A stretch of 64,000 bases of DNA. Source: Adiantum capillus-veneris (taxonomy: Eukaryota; Streptophyta; Polypodiopsida; Polypodiales; Pteridaceae). The position numbers were made by a program, and so were the translations under genes. The stretch covers positions 24,562,946-24,626,945 of the forward strand of contig CM043969.1 in assembly GCA_014529385.2 (NCBI GenBank), given 5' to 3'. The notes beneath the pieces were generated by a model. The model was not told the DNA's origin, ran no database searches, and saw nothing but the letters and a program-made list of their open reading frames with translations. Positions 20,875 to 32,391 of the stretch are shown one piece after another. Numbering within the stretch: position 1 is the stretch's first letter; each line of letters opens with the position of its first letter.

Positions 20875-22408
20875 GCAATTTTGAAGGCTAGGGTTACTCC
20901 TCTAACCATGGTTGGGTTAGATTTTCAGCAATTTATCTAATTTCTTTTGCTTGGAATTATCAAGAAGTTGGTGGGGAAAGAGAGAGGAGAGAAATGGAGG
21001 TGATAGGACTTTTCATAGTGGGTTAGTGTTAGTAGAGTTAGTATTAATTTACAAATGGAATTGAATATTTACAATGGGAGTATCCATGTAGGATACAAAT
21101 AAGGAAGAAAAACTCTTAAGAGGTAAGAAAAGGTGGATTTCTTACAAGGTTGATGCTCCAAGTGTCTTGAGTAGGGCCAATTTTGACGCTTGTTGACGGT
21201 CCACTAGCTTTGACGGTACATTTTTTCTCCACTCCTGACCTTCCTTGAGAGCCAAGGTAATTGAAGCTGAGTAATCAACCACCATGATGCTGTCTTTTAA
21301 GAGAAGAGGCTGAATTTTGTGGTTTTTTGATAGATATGGGTAATTTGGAGGAGGAAAAATGAAACTAGGTGGCCAATTTTGGAATGGAATTGTGTGTGGG
21401 AGGTATGAGTTCACCATGGATTCTCTTATTCTTCAAGGTTGAGGAGAAGGTGAGTAGTGTGCAGAGAGGAGTGGTGAGAGAGATGGGGATGATGAGTGGA
21501 GAAGTGTGTGTGAAAGAGGAAAATGATAAAGTGGAAGAGAGAGTGTGGCTGCATAGCATGGGAAAACTGAGGTCCACTAAAAAAATCATAGCTCACAGCT
21601 GGTAGCTCCAAAAATCATGAAAAAATTTGGGGTGATTATTCAGAGCGTGGGCTACATTTTCTCTTTTGACCACCGCTCCAAATTCGGAGTGGAGATAGGT
21701 GCCAAAATTCTCACCAAAAAGCCTTTTGTTTATGCCTGCAAAAGTCTTTTAGTGGTCCCCTCCTTTGTTGAATTTGTACAATGCATCCAAGAGTGAGCCC
21801 CTCCTTTGTCATATTATAATACAAAGCATTCAAGTTGCCCTTGACCCATGCATGCAGGAGGATTATTGGTGAAATAAGAAATATATACATGGTGGGACTA
21901 GTGTATGGACTATTCATGGACTTTAGCTCAATGAGCACATGGTGTTAGAATAATGAGTAAAAATAATAATAAAAATATGGAGGAGTTATGGATATGGAAA
22001 GATATTGGAATCATATGATATGGTCCCTCCTTGAATTATTTTGGGTGAAAGAGGAAAATGTATGCAAGTAAATAATATAATAAAAGTAACCAATGAGTAG
22101 AAATCAATTTTTTGTTTTCACGAGGGTGAGGGTGAAAATGTGGGAGTGATTTGTATAAAGGAAAAATATGAGGTTAGAGTATGTACATATTGGCAAAAAA
22201 AAAAAAATAAAAAAAATAAAAAAAATATATATATATATATATATATATAATTATGGTGTAAGAGGATGAAAGAAGGTGTACATAGGTTTAATAAAACACA
22301 CACCTAAGTAGAAATATTTAAATAAAATACCAAAATAATTATAAAAAATCCCTATATTTAGGCCATATATACAATGAAATATTTACACACAAAGAGGCCA
22401 TAATATAC

Positions 22409-22462
22409 TTTTATTTTTTTATTTTTATTTTTTTATTTTTTTATTTTTTTATTTTTTTATTT
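22409..22462. repeat. T7A-type simple repeat in GYP2 LTR
   Basis: Tandem TTTTTTTA-like units next to GGCTCACC. The 5' LTR carries a one-unit longer version near 32157-32209, so the array changed length after insertion. Confidence 0.85.
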
Positions 22463-22671
22463 GGCTCACCTAGCCCAGTGACTAGCTAGCTGAGGGTTTT
22501 TAAGAAGATATGGGAAAAGTCCCGTGACTCACGCACGCCTATGTACAGTGAAATGGTAGGGATAGCCACAGTGTTTGGGTGATTTTGGTAGGGTGAGGTA
22601 ACTCACTATGGCAATTACAAAGAGCCGAAAAAAACGACTATCATTAGCCCTCCCCCTGGATGATGGTATAT

Positions 22672-25600
22672 TCATGTACCATCATAGAGCATCTTTTCCA
22701 AAGAGAGTGCTTCAGAGTCCTTGACGAGATCTTCATTGTTTGGCCCCTCAGAATTTTGGCTGGAGTTACACTCATGCTTCATGTAACAATACTTACATAA
22801 GACAACGGCCTTTGGACAGATCTTTGGTAGATCCTTTGGTAGAAGGCGACTCAAATAGGGCTTCAAGCGATACCCGTTTACTTTCCTGGAGTGCTCTTTA
22901 CCATTCAAGTCCATAAGCTGATAGTAACTTGAATTGAAAGCCTTCTTGACTATGTATGGCCCTTGCCATCTTGTTTCAAACTTGGCATCAAAACGATTGT
23001 CAAGTCGATTGTCATACCTTAGCACAAGCTCTCCTTCCTTGATGCCTTTGTCCTTCAGTTTCTTGTCGTGCGTTTCTTTCACTTGTGTGGATTTCCTCTT
23101 GTAGCACTCATATGCTGCTTCTCTTTTCCACTCAAGCTCCACTAACGTAAGAAGTGGATCCATCCATACCTCTTGATCATCTTGTGCTCCTTTGCCATGA
23201 AGTCGCATTGTTGGAATGTTGAGCTCGATAGGCTGCAAAGCCTCTTGACCATAGACCAAGTGAAATGGTGTGAACTCCGTGGCTTCCCTATATGTGGTTC
23301 GATATGCACACAAGGCACCATCCAAGAAGTCATCCCATAATTTTGTCTTGTTTTGCACCATCTTTCTAATGATTCATGCAATGACACCATTAGCCTTCTC
23401 CACCAAACCATTTGACTGTGGGTAGTATGGTGTGCTATGACGATGTAGAATGTGAAGCTCTTCACAAACTTCTGTGAGCAATCCTTTTCTAAACCCTGGA
23501 CCATTATCAGAAACAATCTCCAAAGGTGTGCCAAATCTACAACAAATGTGAGTGTAGACGAATTTGCTCACTGTCTTCTCATTTACCTTTGCCACACTTT
23601 GTGCTTCCACCCACCTAGTCATATAGTCTACAGCCACTAGAATGTAGAGTTTACCATTTTTTGTCCTAGGCAGAGTACCCATAGCATCAATGCCCCACTT
23701 TTCAAAGGGTCCATTTGCAAGCACTATTTGCCTCGGGCCATGCACCAACCTTCTATTTCCATTTATCTGACAAGTGTGACAGCTTTTACACCAATGTTGA
23801 ACATCCACATGCAAACTTGGCCAAACATACCCCGAAAGCAAAATCTTCTTCACAGTTAATTCTTGGGCAAAATGACCACCACATGCCTCTTCATGCAAAC
23901 CTTTTAGAATGGCTGGAATTTCCTTGATAGTTGGTACTCGTCTGCACACTTGATCCTTCCCTCTTTGATAGAGGGAGCCTTCTAGGAAGAGATATACGCT
24001 TGCCTTCTTCATGAGTCTCCTCTTCTGAGCTTTTGTGAAGTCTGGTGGAAACTCACCCTCCAAAATGTAGCCAATGATGGGAGCCAATGACTCCAATCCC
24101 TGGTACCTCGGTTGCTTCACAGCAGCCGCCACCATGATGACCTGCACTTCTTTCTTTACACATGCAACGGCTTGTTGTGCAAGTAAATCAGCATCTTCAT
24201 TCTGTTTCCTAGGAATATGATATAGTTGCACTTCTTCAAATTGATTAAACAATCTACGAATGGCATGAACTTTTGTCCGTAAGCTCTCATTCTTGCATGC
24301 CCAAATGCCTAAAATCTGTTTAACAATGAGAAGTGCATCTCCCTTTACCATGAGGCGTTGTATCCCTTGGCCAATGCACATCTTCAAACCATGAAGTAGA
24401 GTGTCATATTCTGCTTCATTGTTGCTAGCTGAACTTGGTAGATTGAACTTCTCTTTCATGACCACCTCTCCACTTGGGTTGAGCAACACTAGCCCTCCCC
24501 CTGCTTTTCCTGTGGCTCGACGAAAAGCTCCATCAAAGAACAAAGTAAAAGCATTAGGAATACTTTTTGGTGGTGGCAATGGTAGGGTCTTTACTTCAGG
24601 CACCTTAATCTCCTTTTCGTGCACCCTATAAGTGAGAATCCCTGCCAATTGTGCACGCACACTATCTTCTACCTTGAAAGAGTATTGAAACTCTTGCAAC
24701 TCCATAATCCACTTTGAGATCCTAGTACTAAGATTCATTTGAGATGACACCCAAGGGAACAAATTTTCTGCAGTGAGAATTACAAAAGGTTTTGGTAGCA
24801 GGTAGGATCTAAACTTTCTCACCGCAAACATGAGAGAAAGCATCATGAGTTCTGCTTCTGTGTAGTCTCTCTCCAAAGCATTCATGACCCTACTAGCAAA
24901 GTAGATGGGTCGCATCCTTGTACTGTGGGGATCTTGTTGTAGCAACACAGCACCAATTGTTTCTTTCCCAGCACTAGAGCTAACAAAGAATGTGTACTCC
25001 CAACAAGGAGGCATGAGTGTTGGTAGCTCTGACAAAATGACTTTAATGTTACAAAAGTACTCTTCAAGCTCATTAGACCATGCAAATTCTACTTGTTGTG
25101 TCAACTTTTGCAAAGGGTGAAGTAACTCCGAGGCTAAGTGAATGAAGCGTGACATATACTTCACCTTTTGAATGAATGAGATGACCTCCTTAAGACTCTT
25201 GGGTGATGGTAGCTCAATAAGAGCCTTTGCCTTCGAAGGATCCACTTCAATGCCTTTGTAAGAAACTTTATGACCAAGCAAGATTACTTCATCCTCACCT
25301 ATATGGCACTTGTCGGGGTTGAGTTGACCTCCCATGTCGTAGAGCTTCTTTAAACCTTCTTCTACCCTTTGTAGATGCAATGATTTTGAGCTATAAATAC
25401 AGAAATCATCAATGAACACCCTAATTGACTTTCCAAAGAATGCTTGAAACACCATATTCATGAAACGTTGGAATGTTGCAGGAGCATTTGTCAGACCAAA
25501 TGGCATGACTCTAAAAGCATAACAACCCCAAGGAGTGATAAAGGTTGTTTTCAATTGATCCTCCAGTGCAATCCCTATTTGAAAGTAACCTGAGTAACCA

Positions 25601-27951
25601 TCACACACAGTGTACTTCTCATGACCAGCTACCTCATTTAGTATCTCATCCTGGAATGGGAGGGGAAAGTGATCTCTCTTTGTTGCCTCATTGAAGGGAC
25701 GGTAATCCACACACACCCTCCACTTGCCGTTCTTCTTAGGAGTGACAACAACAGGAGAGACCCACTCTGAATTCTCCACTGGATAAATGAACCCTGCTGC
25801 TAGAAGCTTTCTTACCTCCTTGAGTAAAGCCTGCTCCTTGATGACTCCTAGCCTTCGTAGCTTCTGAGCCTTAGGTGTGGCCTCTGGCTTCAACTCAATT
25901 TTGTGCTGAACAGCATCTACTCCACGCACATCGGTGTAGTCTTTAGCAAAAAGCCTAGGAAACTTCCTTAGCACACATTTGAACTCCTCTCTTTCATCCT
26001 TTGTAAGTGTTGTTGATAGCATACCTTCCAGCATCCCTTTATCTTGATCACCTTCGTTCTCTTGAGGACCTACCTCCTCCAAGCCTTGACAAGAGGTCTC
26101 TTGGTTGCTTGGCTTAAACCTTACCCCCATGACTTCGATGGAAGACTCCTCTTCAGTAATGCTGCCGCTACTTTCTTCTTCTGAAGTGCTATCGGTCCAA
26201 CCTTCTTCCGTCTCACTTTGAGATGATTCTTCATGGAGCTCCTCTTGGCGTTGCTCCTTCATGTCAAAGACAACCTTCTTGTGATTGTCATTCCTGCAAA
26301 TTAGCTTTCCACTCTCCCAATCCTGCAAAGCTCGCATTTTCATTAGCCATGGTCTTCCTAGGATAAATGGGTAACCATTTCCCTTGGTAGACATGACATA
26401 GAAATCCACTGCCTTCTTAATGCCAAAGGCCTCCACAAAAACATTTTCACAAATGCCTACGCACCTAGCCTTGCTATTGTTTGCCATCTTGACCCTAATT
26501 TCAGGTGTCTCATGGATGTGCATGCCTAGTTTTTGCATGAGTCCCTCTGTCATGATGCAAATTTGTGCACCCCCATCCACTAGACCTTTCCTAACCAATC
26601 TCCCTTTGATGTAACAGTCTAGCACCGGTGTAATGTCCTCATTTATTTCAGCTTGTGCAATTTTTACAACAGGCACACTCTCTTTTACCTTTCTCCTAGT
26701 GCTAACTGCCCTTGTCAAATCCCTCCTAACTTGTGGACATAATGCAAGAAATTGAGGCCATGAAATATCAGGACCCTTACCTCTCATGTCTTCCAACAAG
26801 TTGTACGGAGCCATACCATGTCCAAGAGGGAAGTCTTGGAGGTTGATACGACGTCGAGTCCTCTTGGTTTCCTTGGTTCCCTTTGCCTTCTTGCCTTGTC
26901 CATGGTCACTCTGTGATGTGACTCCTTCTTTCTCTTTACCTTTTCCTCGGCCACGCTTAATTCCATTGGCTTCCATGTCAACCTCATTTGAATTTGTCAC
27001 CTCTACCACATGCACATTTGGATCTGGCAAAGGTGGAACTCCTTCTACCCCTTGTGGAGGTGGTCTTGGTCCATTTGGCCTTTGTAGAAGCCTTGGTTGT
27101 TGACCAGTTCCTTCACCTGCATTCATCACTGGGTAATTCAAGTTAGGCCTCCCTGGCTCCCCACGGGGCCAAGGACAATTATACATCCCATGTCCAGACT
27201 CTCCGCAATTCCAACATTGCAAGACTCTCCTAGGTCGTGGATCTCGCTCTTCAGACTTCTTTGCTTGTCCCTTTGGACCTACAGCTTGTGCAAGGTGAAT
27301 TGACAGGCTGCTTAGAGATTCGTTTAACTTCTCAATTACTTCCGCCGTTACCTCAGGAAGCTCCCTCGATGTTGATGCTTGTGACTTACCTTTGGGTCTA
27401 AGACCTTCTATTGGAACCTCTCTCCTTAAGCACTTGAGTTTCCTATATTTCTCAGTAGCCCTAGTTTCAGCTGCATCAAAGGTAGCAGGTGCACCCACCT
27501 CAACTTTTACCTTAAGGTCAGGAAAGAGTCCGGCTATGAACCTCTCCTTCTTTAAAAATTCTGCACCATCACCAGGGTTAGCAACATTTCGTATCCATAG
27601 AGCCCAAAGACGTAGAAACTCTTGCTTGTACAAGTAGTAGTCATCTAAGTCTTTTTGCTTATGAGAAACAATGTCTTGCCATAGTTTTTGAGTGTTTTGG
27701 GGATCAAAGAAGTATCTCTTAAAACGATTTAAAACTTCTGTGTAATTCCCCTTAACTTCCTCAGGCAAAGAGTCAAACCAAGTACTAGCATCTTTCCTAA
27801 GGACCACCTCAAACATTTCTACACGTTCTTGATCGGTTACTATCCTCTTGATACGGCAAGACATCTTGAAATTTGCTAAAAATAATTCTGCATCCTCTCC
27901 AGGCTCTCCAAAGAAAAGAGGATATCCAGACATTTGGCGTTGGCTCTCCAT
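22672..27951 (-). pseudogene. gag-pol: GYP2 gag-pol polyprotein, one in-frame stop
   Basis: The ATG at 27951 opens about 1760 codons with a single TGA at 23374-23376. Domains in order: Gag to about residue 230; CCHC knuckle CWNCGESGHGMYNC near 245; protease with DGGA instead of D-S/T-G-A near 459; RT with FIDDF near 847; RNase H; a second, archaeal-type RNase H starting LFFDGAFRRATGKAGGG near 1140 with NNEAEY and the DADLLA end; integrase with HHCC (HWCKSCHTCQ) and the core in KWGIDAMGTLP and IVSDNGPGF. Residues after the stop complete the integrase (WDDFLDGALCAYRTTYREAT, ETRWQGPYIV). Dual RNase H and DGGA indicate the plant Tat lineage. Confidence 0.93.
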
Positions 27952-28000
27952 TATTATGAAAGATTACAACACGAGTTACAATAAGGGATACAATAGAGAT

Positions 28001-28459
28001 CTAGAACCACTCGCCTGCAAATGAAGATGTGAGAAAATACCACTCTAGGTTTTCTTCTTCAGCTATCCAAGCTTCAATAAGGTCTCGATTTGTTTGATCA
28101 AAACAAAAGGGTAGACTATTGATGAGCTCTAAGAAGGGTTGAAATTCTTCAAAGCTAAGGCGATAAACAGAAATCTCTAGAACTTCATTTTCTGGATCCA
28201 AAAGAGCAACCACGTCCCAAGTGATAAATTGCACTTGCTCTACAATTCCCAATGCACAAGCGGTTTGTATAAAAACTAGATCTTCATGCTCGTCGAAGGC
28301 CGTGAGAAAGTAGCAATTGACTAGGAGCTCCTTTCCTTCGAGTTCCACACAGTCGGAGTGAGGCAACCTTCTCACAATTTCATAAAGAACATCCTCATCA
28401 AGTCCGATCAAGTTTGCAAGATTTAAAGACTCCACTTGTGCTACAAAATTCCTGGACAA
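28001..28459 (-). CDS. GYP2 accessory ORF B2 (paralogue of B1), function unknown
   Basis: About 150 residues with no upstream ATG in frame; the region starts with TTG. Just upstream the sequence TTTTTGTCCAG/G looks like a splice acceptor in codon phase 2. Shared with B1 are VRRLPH, then ED..FIQ..CAL, V.F..W.V, RL[ST]F.EF.P.L.LINSL.F.F and R.L. The first part (L.E...L..IVRRLPH) faintly recalls the first helix of an F-box, but this is weak. The protein is acidic (LDEDV, EEENLEW). It lies just before gag-pol. No family is recognised. Confidence 0.65.
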   Translation of the reverse strand: MSRNFVAQVESLNLANLIGLDEDVLYEIVRRLPHSDCVELEGKELLVNCYFLTAFDEHEDLVFIQTACALGIVEQVQFITWDVVALLDPENEVLEISVYRLSFEEFQPFLELINSLPFCFDQTNRDLIEAWIAEEENLEWYFLTSSFAGEWF

Positions 28460-28505
28460 AAACTCCTTAGGATTATGGTTAAATCATTCAAAAGCATAAA
28501 GAGAT

Positions 28506-28985
28506 TTACAATGTCTCTATGAACAAAGTGTCATAGAAAGTAGAGAAGGATGAGAATTTATACAAATTTGCAGTCTTCTCTATGCTCTCTTTATTAAGAC
28601 AAGCTCTGAATAGCTCCCTATCTCCTTTGTTGAAAGCGAAATGAAGACTATTAATAAGACGCAAATGAGGGAAAAATTCACCAAATGTGAGTCTATGAAG
28701 CATGAACTCTGGCCGCAAGTTTCCTGAAGAGTCTTCCTCAATGGTGAAAGGCACTCGCCAAACGCCAAATTTCACTCTATTTACCAATCTTAGGGCACAC
28801 ACTAGTTGGATGAATGCGCGGTCTTCCTTAGTGCCCAACAACAAGAGGAAAATGGAATCCACGCGTAGGACCTTCCGTCTTAACTTCACCACCCTCTTGT
28901 TATGAGGGAGACGCCTTACTACTTGCTCCTGCAACTCAATTGGTAATAGAGCTAGATCTCTAAGGATTGAACTTTCACTGCACAC
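28506..28985 (-). CDS. GYP2 accessory ORF B1 (paralogue of B2), function unknown
   Basis: About 159 residues. The open frame begins at a GTG with no in-frame ATG nearby. TGTGTGCAG/T directly at its start is a good splice-acceptor match in phase 2, as at B2, with a TTCTAAC branch-like site about 20 bases before. It starts LALLPIELQEQVVRRLPHNK, basic where B2 is acidic. Codons for the shared VRRLPH differ from B2 at five of six third-position sites, all synonymous, which argues for past protein-level selection. Confidence 0.65.
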   Translation of the reverse strand: MCSESSILRDLALLPIELQEQVVRRLPHNKRVVKLRRKVLRVDSIFLLLLGTKEDRAFIQLVCALRLVNRVKFGVWRVPFTIEEDSSGNLRPEFMLHRLTFGEFFPHLRLINSLHFAFNKGDRELFRACLNKESIEKTANLYKFSSFSTFYDTLFIETL

Positions 28986-29086
28986 ACATTCCCAGTTAGA
29001 ATAAATGATCGTTTTTTTGTTTCTTGTAACAACTTGGACAAAGAAAAAACAAACCTACACACTACTTTGCCGGGCTGCACTTCATT

Positions 29087-29305
29087 TTAAAATAAAATGA
29101 ACACATGTACATCAAAAGAAGTGTGGTAGTTGATGAGAGGTAGAATGACAGAGTTTGGTGATGCAAGAATTTCTCCTGCTCTTTGGGCACCAAACATGAA
29201 CACCATTCGTTGTTGAAAATGGATCTTTCTACTAATTGCAACGTTTATTCTAATGTGTGGAGTAAAATGAAAGGGAAAAACCTCTATTCCTGGGCCATTA
29301 TCCAT
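29087..29305 (-). CDS. GYP2 accessory ORF A2 (paralogue of A1), function unknown
   Basis: The ATG at 29305 opens 72 codons. The C-terminal half, GEILASPNSVILPLINYH followed by SFDVHVFILF, aligns with A1 without gaps at about 60% identity over 32 residues. The ILPLI codons differ only synonymously from A1. No motif is recognised. It lies between A1 and B1. Confidence 0.55.
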   Translation of the reverse strand: MDNGPGIEVFPFHFTPHIRINVAISRKIHFQQRMVFMFGAQRAGEILASPNSVILPLINYHTSFDVHVFILF

Positions 29306-29326
29306 GGCCTATGCATGTCCTAATGC

Positions 29327-29539
29327 TTAAAACAAAACAAAAATATAGACGTCCAAACTAAGGTCGTACCTAATGAGAGGCAAAATAAAAGGATTTACTG
29401 AAGCGTTTATCTCGGCCAACCTAAGAGGACCTAAAATTCTACGAATGACACGTTGAAATTGCAACTTAGTACTAACAATTATGTGTACCTTTTGCCTTGC
29501 AATGGGAATGAAGGGATCATACAAAGCTTCGTGATTCAT
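29327..29539 (-). CDS. GYP2 accessory ORF A1 (paralogue of A2), function unknown
   Basis: The ATG at 29539 opens 70 codons, about 60 bp after the primer site, so it is the first ORF of the element transcript. It has a basic middle (QRVIRRILGPLRLAEI) and a hydrophobic end (DVYIFVLF). It aligns with A2 over its C-terminal half. Since no signal or membrane helix is clear, location cannot be inferred. Confidence 0.55.
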   Translation of the reverse strand: MNHEALYDPFIPIARQKVHIIVSTKLQFQRVIRRILGPLRLAEINASVNPFILPLIRYDLSLDVYIFVLF

Positions 29540-29596
29540 GCAAACTACTTGACTATGCTAAAGGTTGATTCTACACAAAAATACACAAGCCGTCCT

Positions 29597-29610
29597 CAGT
29601 GGGGGCACCA
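29597..29610 (-). other. GYP2 primer-binding site
   Basis: On the - strand TGGTGCCCCCACTG begins three bases inside the 5' LTR. It begins with TGG, the complement of the tRNA CCA end. I do not assign the tRNA. It resembles the GYP1 site TGGTGCCCGCCACC and the GAGL1c site TGGCACCACTGTC. Confidence 0.8.
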
Positions 29611-29613
29611 ATT

Positions 29614-29872
29614 TGAGGCGGTCCGGGGCGGGCAACAAGAAGAGTGGCCTCTATACACCCTTCAAGGCTCCCGTGCTGCTCAATGGGGCTGGGGCACAAC
29701 ACAACACAAACCAAAACAACAAACCTACCGCCAAATCCCAACTACACAAGGGGCACCACCTAGTTTAAGAGCGAACTAGGACGCAAAAGAGGAGAATCGT
29801 TAGAGCAACCCACAAACAAGCAAGGAATTTACACTAACCCTAACACCAATGGAATACTCTCACACACTAAAA

Positions 29873-29960
<88 letters not shown>

Positions 29961-32391
29961 TGCTCGGGCTACTTTGAAACGTATCGGCAATGATCAAGCA
30001 AACACAACTATATATTTAAGAAAGAGAGAGAAAGGGGGAGGGGGTGCTTGTTGCATTAATACCTTCTTACAAATCTGTCATGACAAATCAAAGTGAGATT
30101 AGTACTTGTTCAACATAGCTTGCGTAAATTTCACCACAACACATCACAAGAAAAGCCACCCCAATCACTGTCTTAAGGCCAGGGGAGTCCTCTCCACCCT
30201 GTCGCCCTCTTACAGTATGTGGGATTTATGGCTAGATTGATGACAACACCAGAGACAAGCTATCAAGAACTTAACAAAAAAAAAACACCAAGACACTTAC
30301 GCATCATTGTTGTCCATTACTTCACGTTGGAAGGGAGACAAAGTATCCAAGCTTAGTCCAAATCCACCCTCCTTGACTCAGCGAATGTTGGGCTTACACT
30401 AGTAGGAGAAATGATAGATTTCCTACTCTCAATTGAATGATCACTCTCTCTCTTACAATGGCATAGATTTCCCTTGCTAATCCCCTATTACAACACATGC
30501 ACATGCATAAGACAATGAGCTTCCACTCAAGAGCTCCTTCTAGAGAGGTTGAGCTTGGCTTCTCAAGCTATAGCATAGTGCTCTTGCTTATGGCTCCCCC
30601 CTTTTTATGCTAGCTACACCCTCCTTTTATAGCAATTTTGAAGGCTAGGGTTACTCCTCTAACCATGGTTGGGTTAGATTTTCAGCAATTTATCTAATTT
30701 CTTTTGCTTGGAATTATCAAGAAGTTGGTGGGGAAAGAGAGAGGAGAGAAATGGAGGTGATAGGACTTTTCATAGTGGGTTAGTGTTAGTAGAGTTAGTA
30801 TTAATTTACAAATGGAATTGAATATTTACAATGGGAGTATCCATGTAGGATACAAATAAGGAAGAAAAACTCTTAAGAGGTAAGAAAAGGTGGATTTCTT
30901 ACAAGGTTGATGCTCCAAGTGTCTTGAGTAGGGCCAATTTTGACGCTTGTTGACAGTCCACTAGCTTTGACGGTACATTTTTTCTCCACTCCTGACCTTC
31001 CTTGAGAGCCAAGGTAATTGAAGCTGAGTAATCAACCACCATGATGCTGTCTTTTAAGAGAAGAGGCTGAATTTTGTGGTTTTTTGATAGATATGGGTAA
31101 TTTGGAGGAGGAAAAATGAAACTAGGTGGCCAATTTTGGAATGGAATTGTGTGTGGGAGGTATGAGTTCACCATGGATTCTCTTATTCTTCAAGGTTGAG
31201 GAGAAGGTGAGTAGTGTGCAGAGAGGAGTGGTGAGAGAGATGGGGATGATGAGTGGAGAAGTGTGTGTGAAAGAGGAAAATGATAAAGTGGAAGAGAGAG
31301 TGTGGCTGCATAGCATGGGAAAACTGAGGTCCACTAAAAAAATCATAGCTCACAGCTGGTAGCTCCAAAAATCATGAAAAAATTTGGGGTGATTATTCAG
31401 AGCGTGGGCTACATTTTCTCTTTTGACCACCGCTCCAAATTCGGAGTGGAGATAGGTGCCAAAATTCTCACCAAAAAGCCTTTTGTTTATGCCTGCAAAA
31501 GTCTTTTAGTGGTCCCCTCCTTTGTTGAATTTGTACAATGCATCCAAGAGTGAGCCCCTCCTTTGTCATATTATAATACAAAGCATTCAAGTTGCCCTTG
31601 ACCCATGCATGCAGGAGGATTATTGGTGAAATAAGAAATATATACATGGTGGGACTAGTGTATGGACTATTCATGGACTTTAGCTCAATGAGCACATGGT
31701 GTTAGAATAATGAGTAAAAATAATAATAAAAATATGGAGGAGTTATGGATATGGAAAGATATTGGAATCATATGATATGGTCCCTCCTTGAATTATTTTG
31801 GGTGAAAGAGGAAAATGTATGCAAGTAAATAATATAATAAAAGTAACCAATGAGTAGAAATCAATTTTTTGTTTTCACGAGGGTGAGGGTGAAAATGTGG
31901 GAGTGATTTGTATAAAGGAAAAATATGAGGTTAGAGTATGTACATATTGGCAAAAAAAAAAAAAAAAATTTAAAAAAAATATATATATATATATATAATT
32001 ATGGTGTAAGAGGATGAAAGAAGGTGTACATAGGTTTAATAAAACACACACCTAAGTAGAAATATTTAAATAAAATACCAAAATAATTATAAAAAATCCC
32101 TATATTTAGGCCATATATACAATGAAATATTTACACACAAAGAGGCCATAATATACTTTTATTTTTTTATTTTTATTTTTTTATTTTTTTATTTTTTTAT
32201 TTTTTTATTTGGCTCACCTAGCCCAGTGACTAGCTAGCTGAGGGTTTTTAAGAAGATATGGGAAAAGTCCCGTGACTCACGCACGCCTATGTACAGTGAA
32301 ATGGTAGGGATAGCAACAGTGTTTGGGTGATTTTGGTAGGGTGAGGTAACTCACTGTGGCAATTACAAAGAGCTGAAAAAAACGGCTATCA
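29614..32391 (-). repeat. GYP2 5' LTR (2778 bp)
   Basis: Near-identical to 19860-22643. Differences seen include a T/C at the CTCAGCG site, one extra C in a C-run, G/A in a GACxGTCC site, a shorter (AT)n, and three substitutions in the last 80 bp. It carries the (GA)n tract at 29876-29957. Confidence 0.95.

Larger units (their letters stand above)
19860..22643 (-). repeat. GYP2 3' LTR (2784 bp)
   Basis: + strand TGAGGCGGTCCGGGG...CGACTATCA. It includes a (GA)n tract (20122-20201), an A-run with (AT)n near 22195-22249 and a T7A-type repeat near 22409-22462. It is nearly identical to the 5' LTR. Small ORFs in it (for example 91 codons at 21142-21417) are shared simply because the two LTRs are copies. 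Confidence 0.95.
19860..32391 (-). mobile_element. GYP2: young Ty3/gypsy (Tat-like) element with extra 5' ORFs
   Basis: Its LTRs (19860-22643 and 29614-32391) differ at about eight substitutions plus microsatellite lengths in 2.78 kb, so it is the youngest element here. The flanks share ATAC (19856-19859 and 32392-32395), a 4-5 bp target duplication. On the - strand it holds a primer site, four small ORFs in two paralogous pairs, one gag-PR-RT-RH-aRH-IN reading frame with a single stop, and the polypurine tract AGGGGGAGGG. Confidence 0.96.

Noticed and set aside
21142-21417. 91-codon ORF present twice (also 30899-31174)
   Set aside because: It is shared only because the LTRs are copies of each other. 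No independent sign of coding.
29597-29610. tRNA gene fragment
   Set aside because: It is a primer-binding site, complementary to a tRNA end and placed just inside an LTR. No tRNA gene was found in the window.
19860-32391. 2.78-kb segmental duplication
   Set aside because: The two copies have TG...CA ends, a primer site and a polypurine tract next to them and a gag-pol between them, so they are LTRs.
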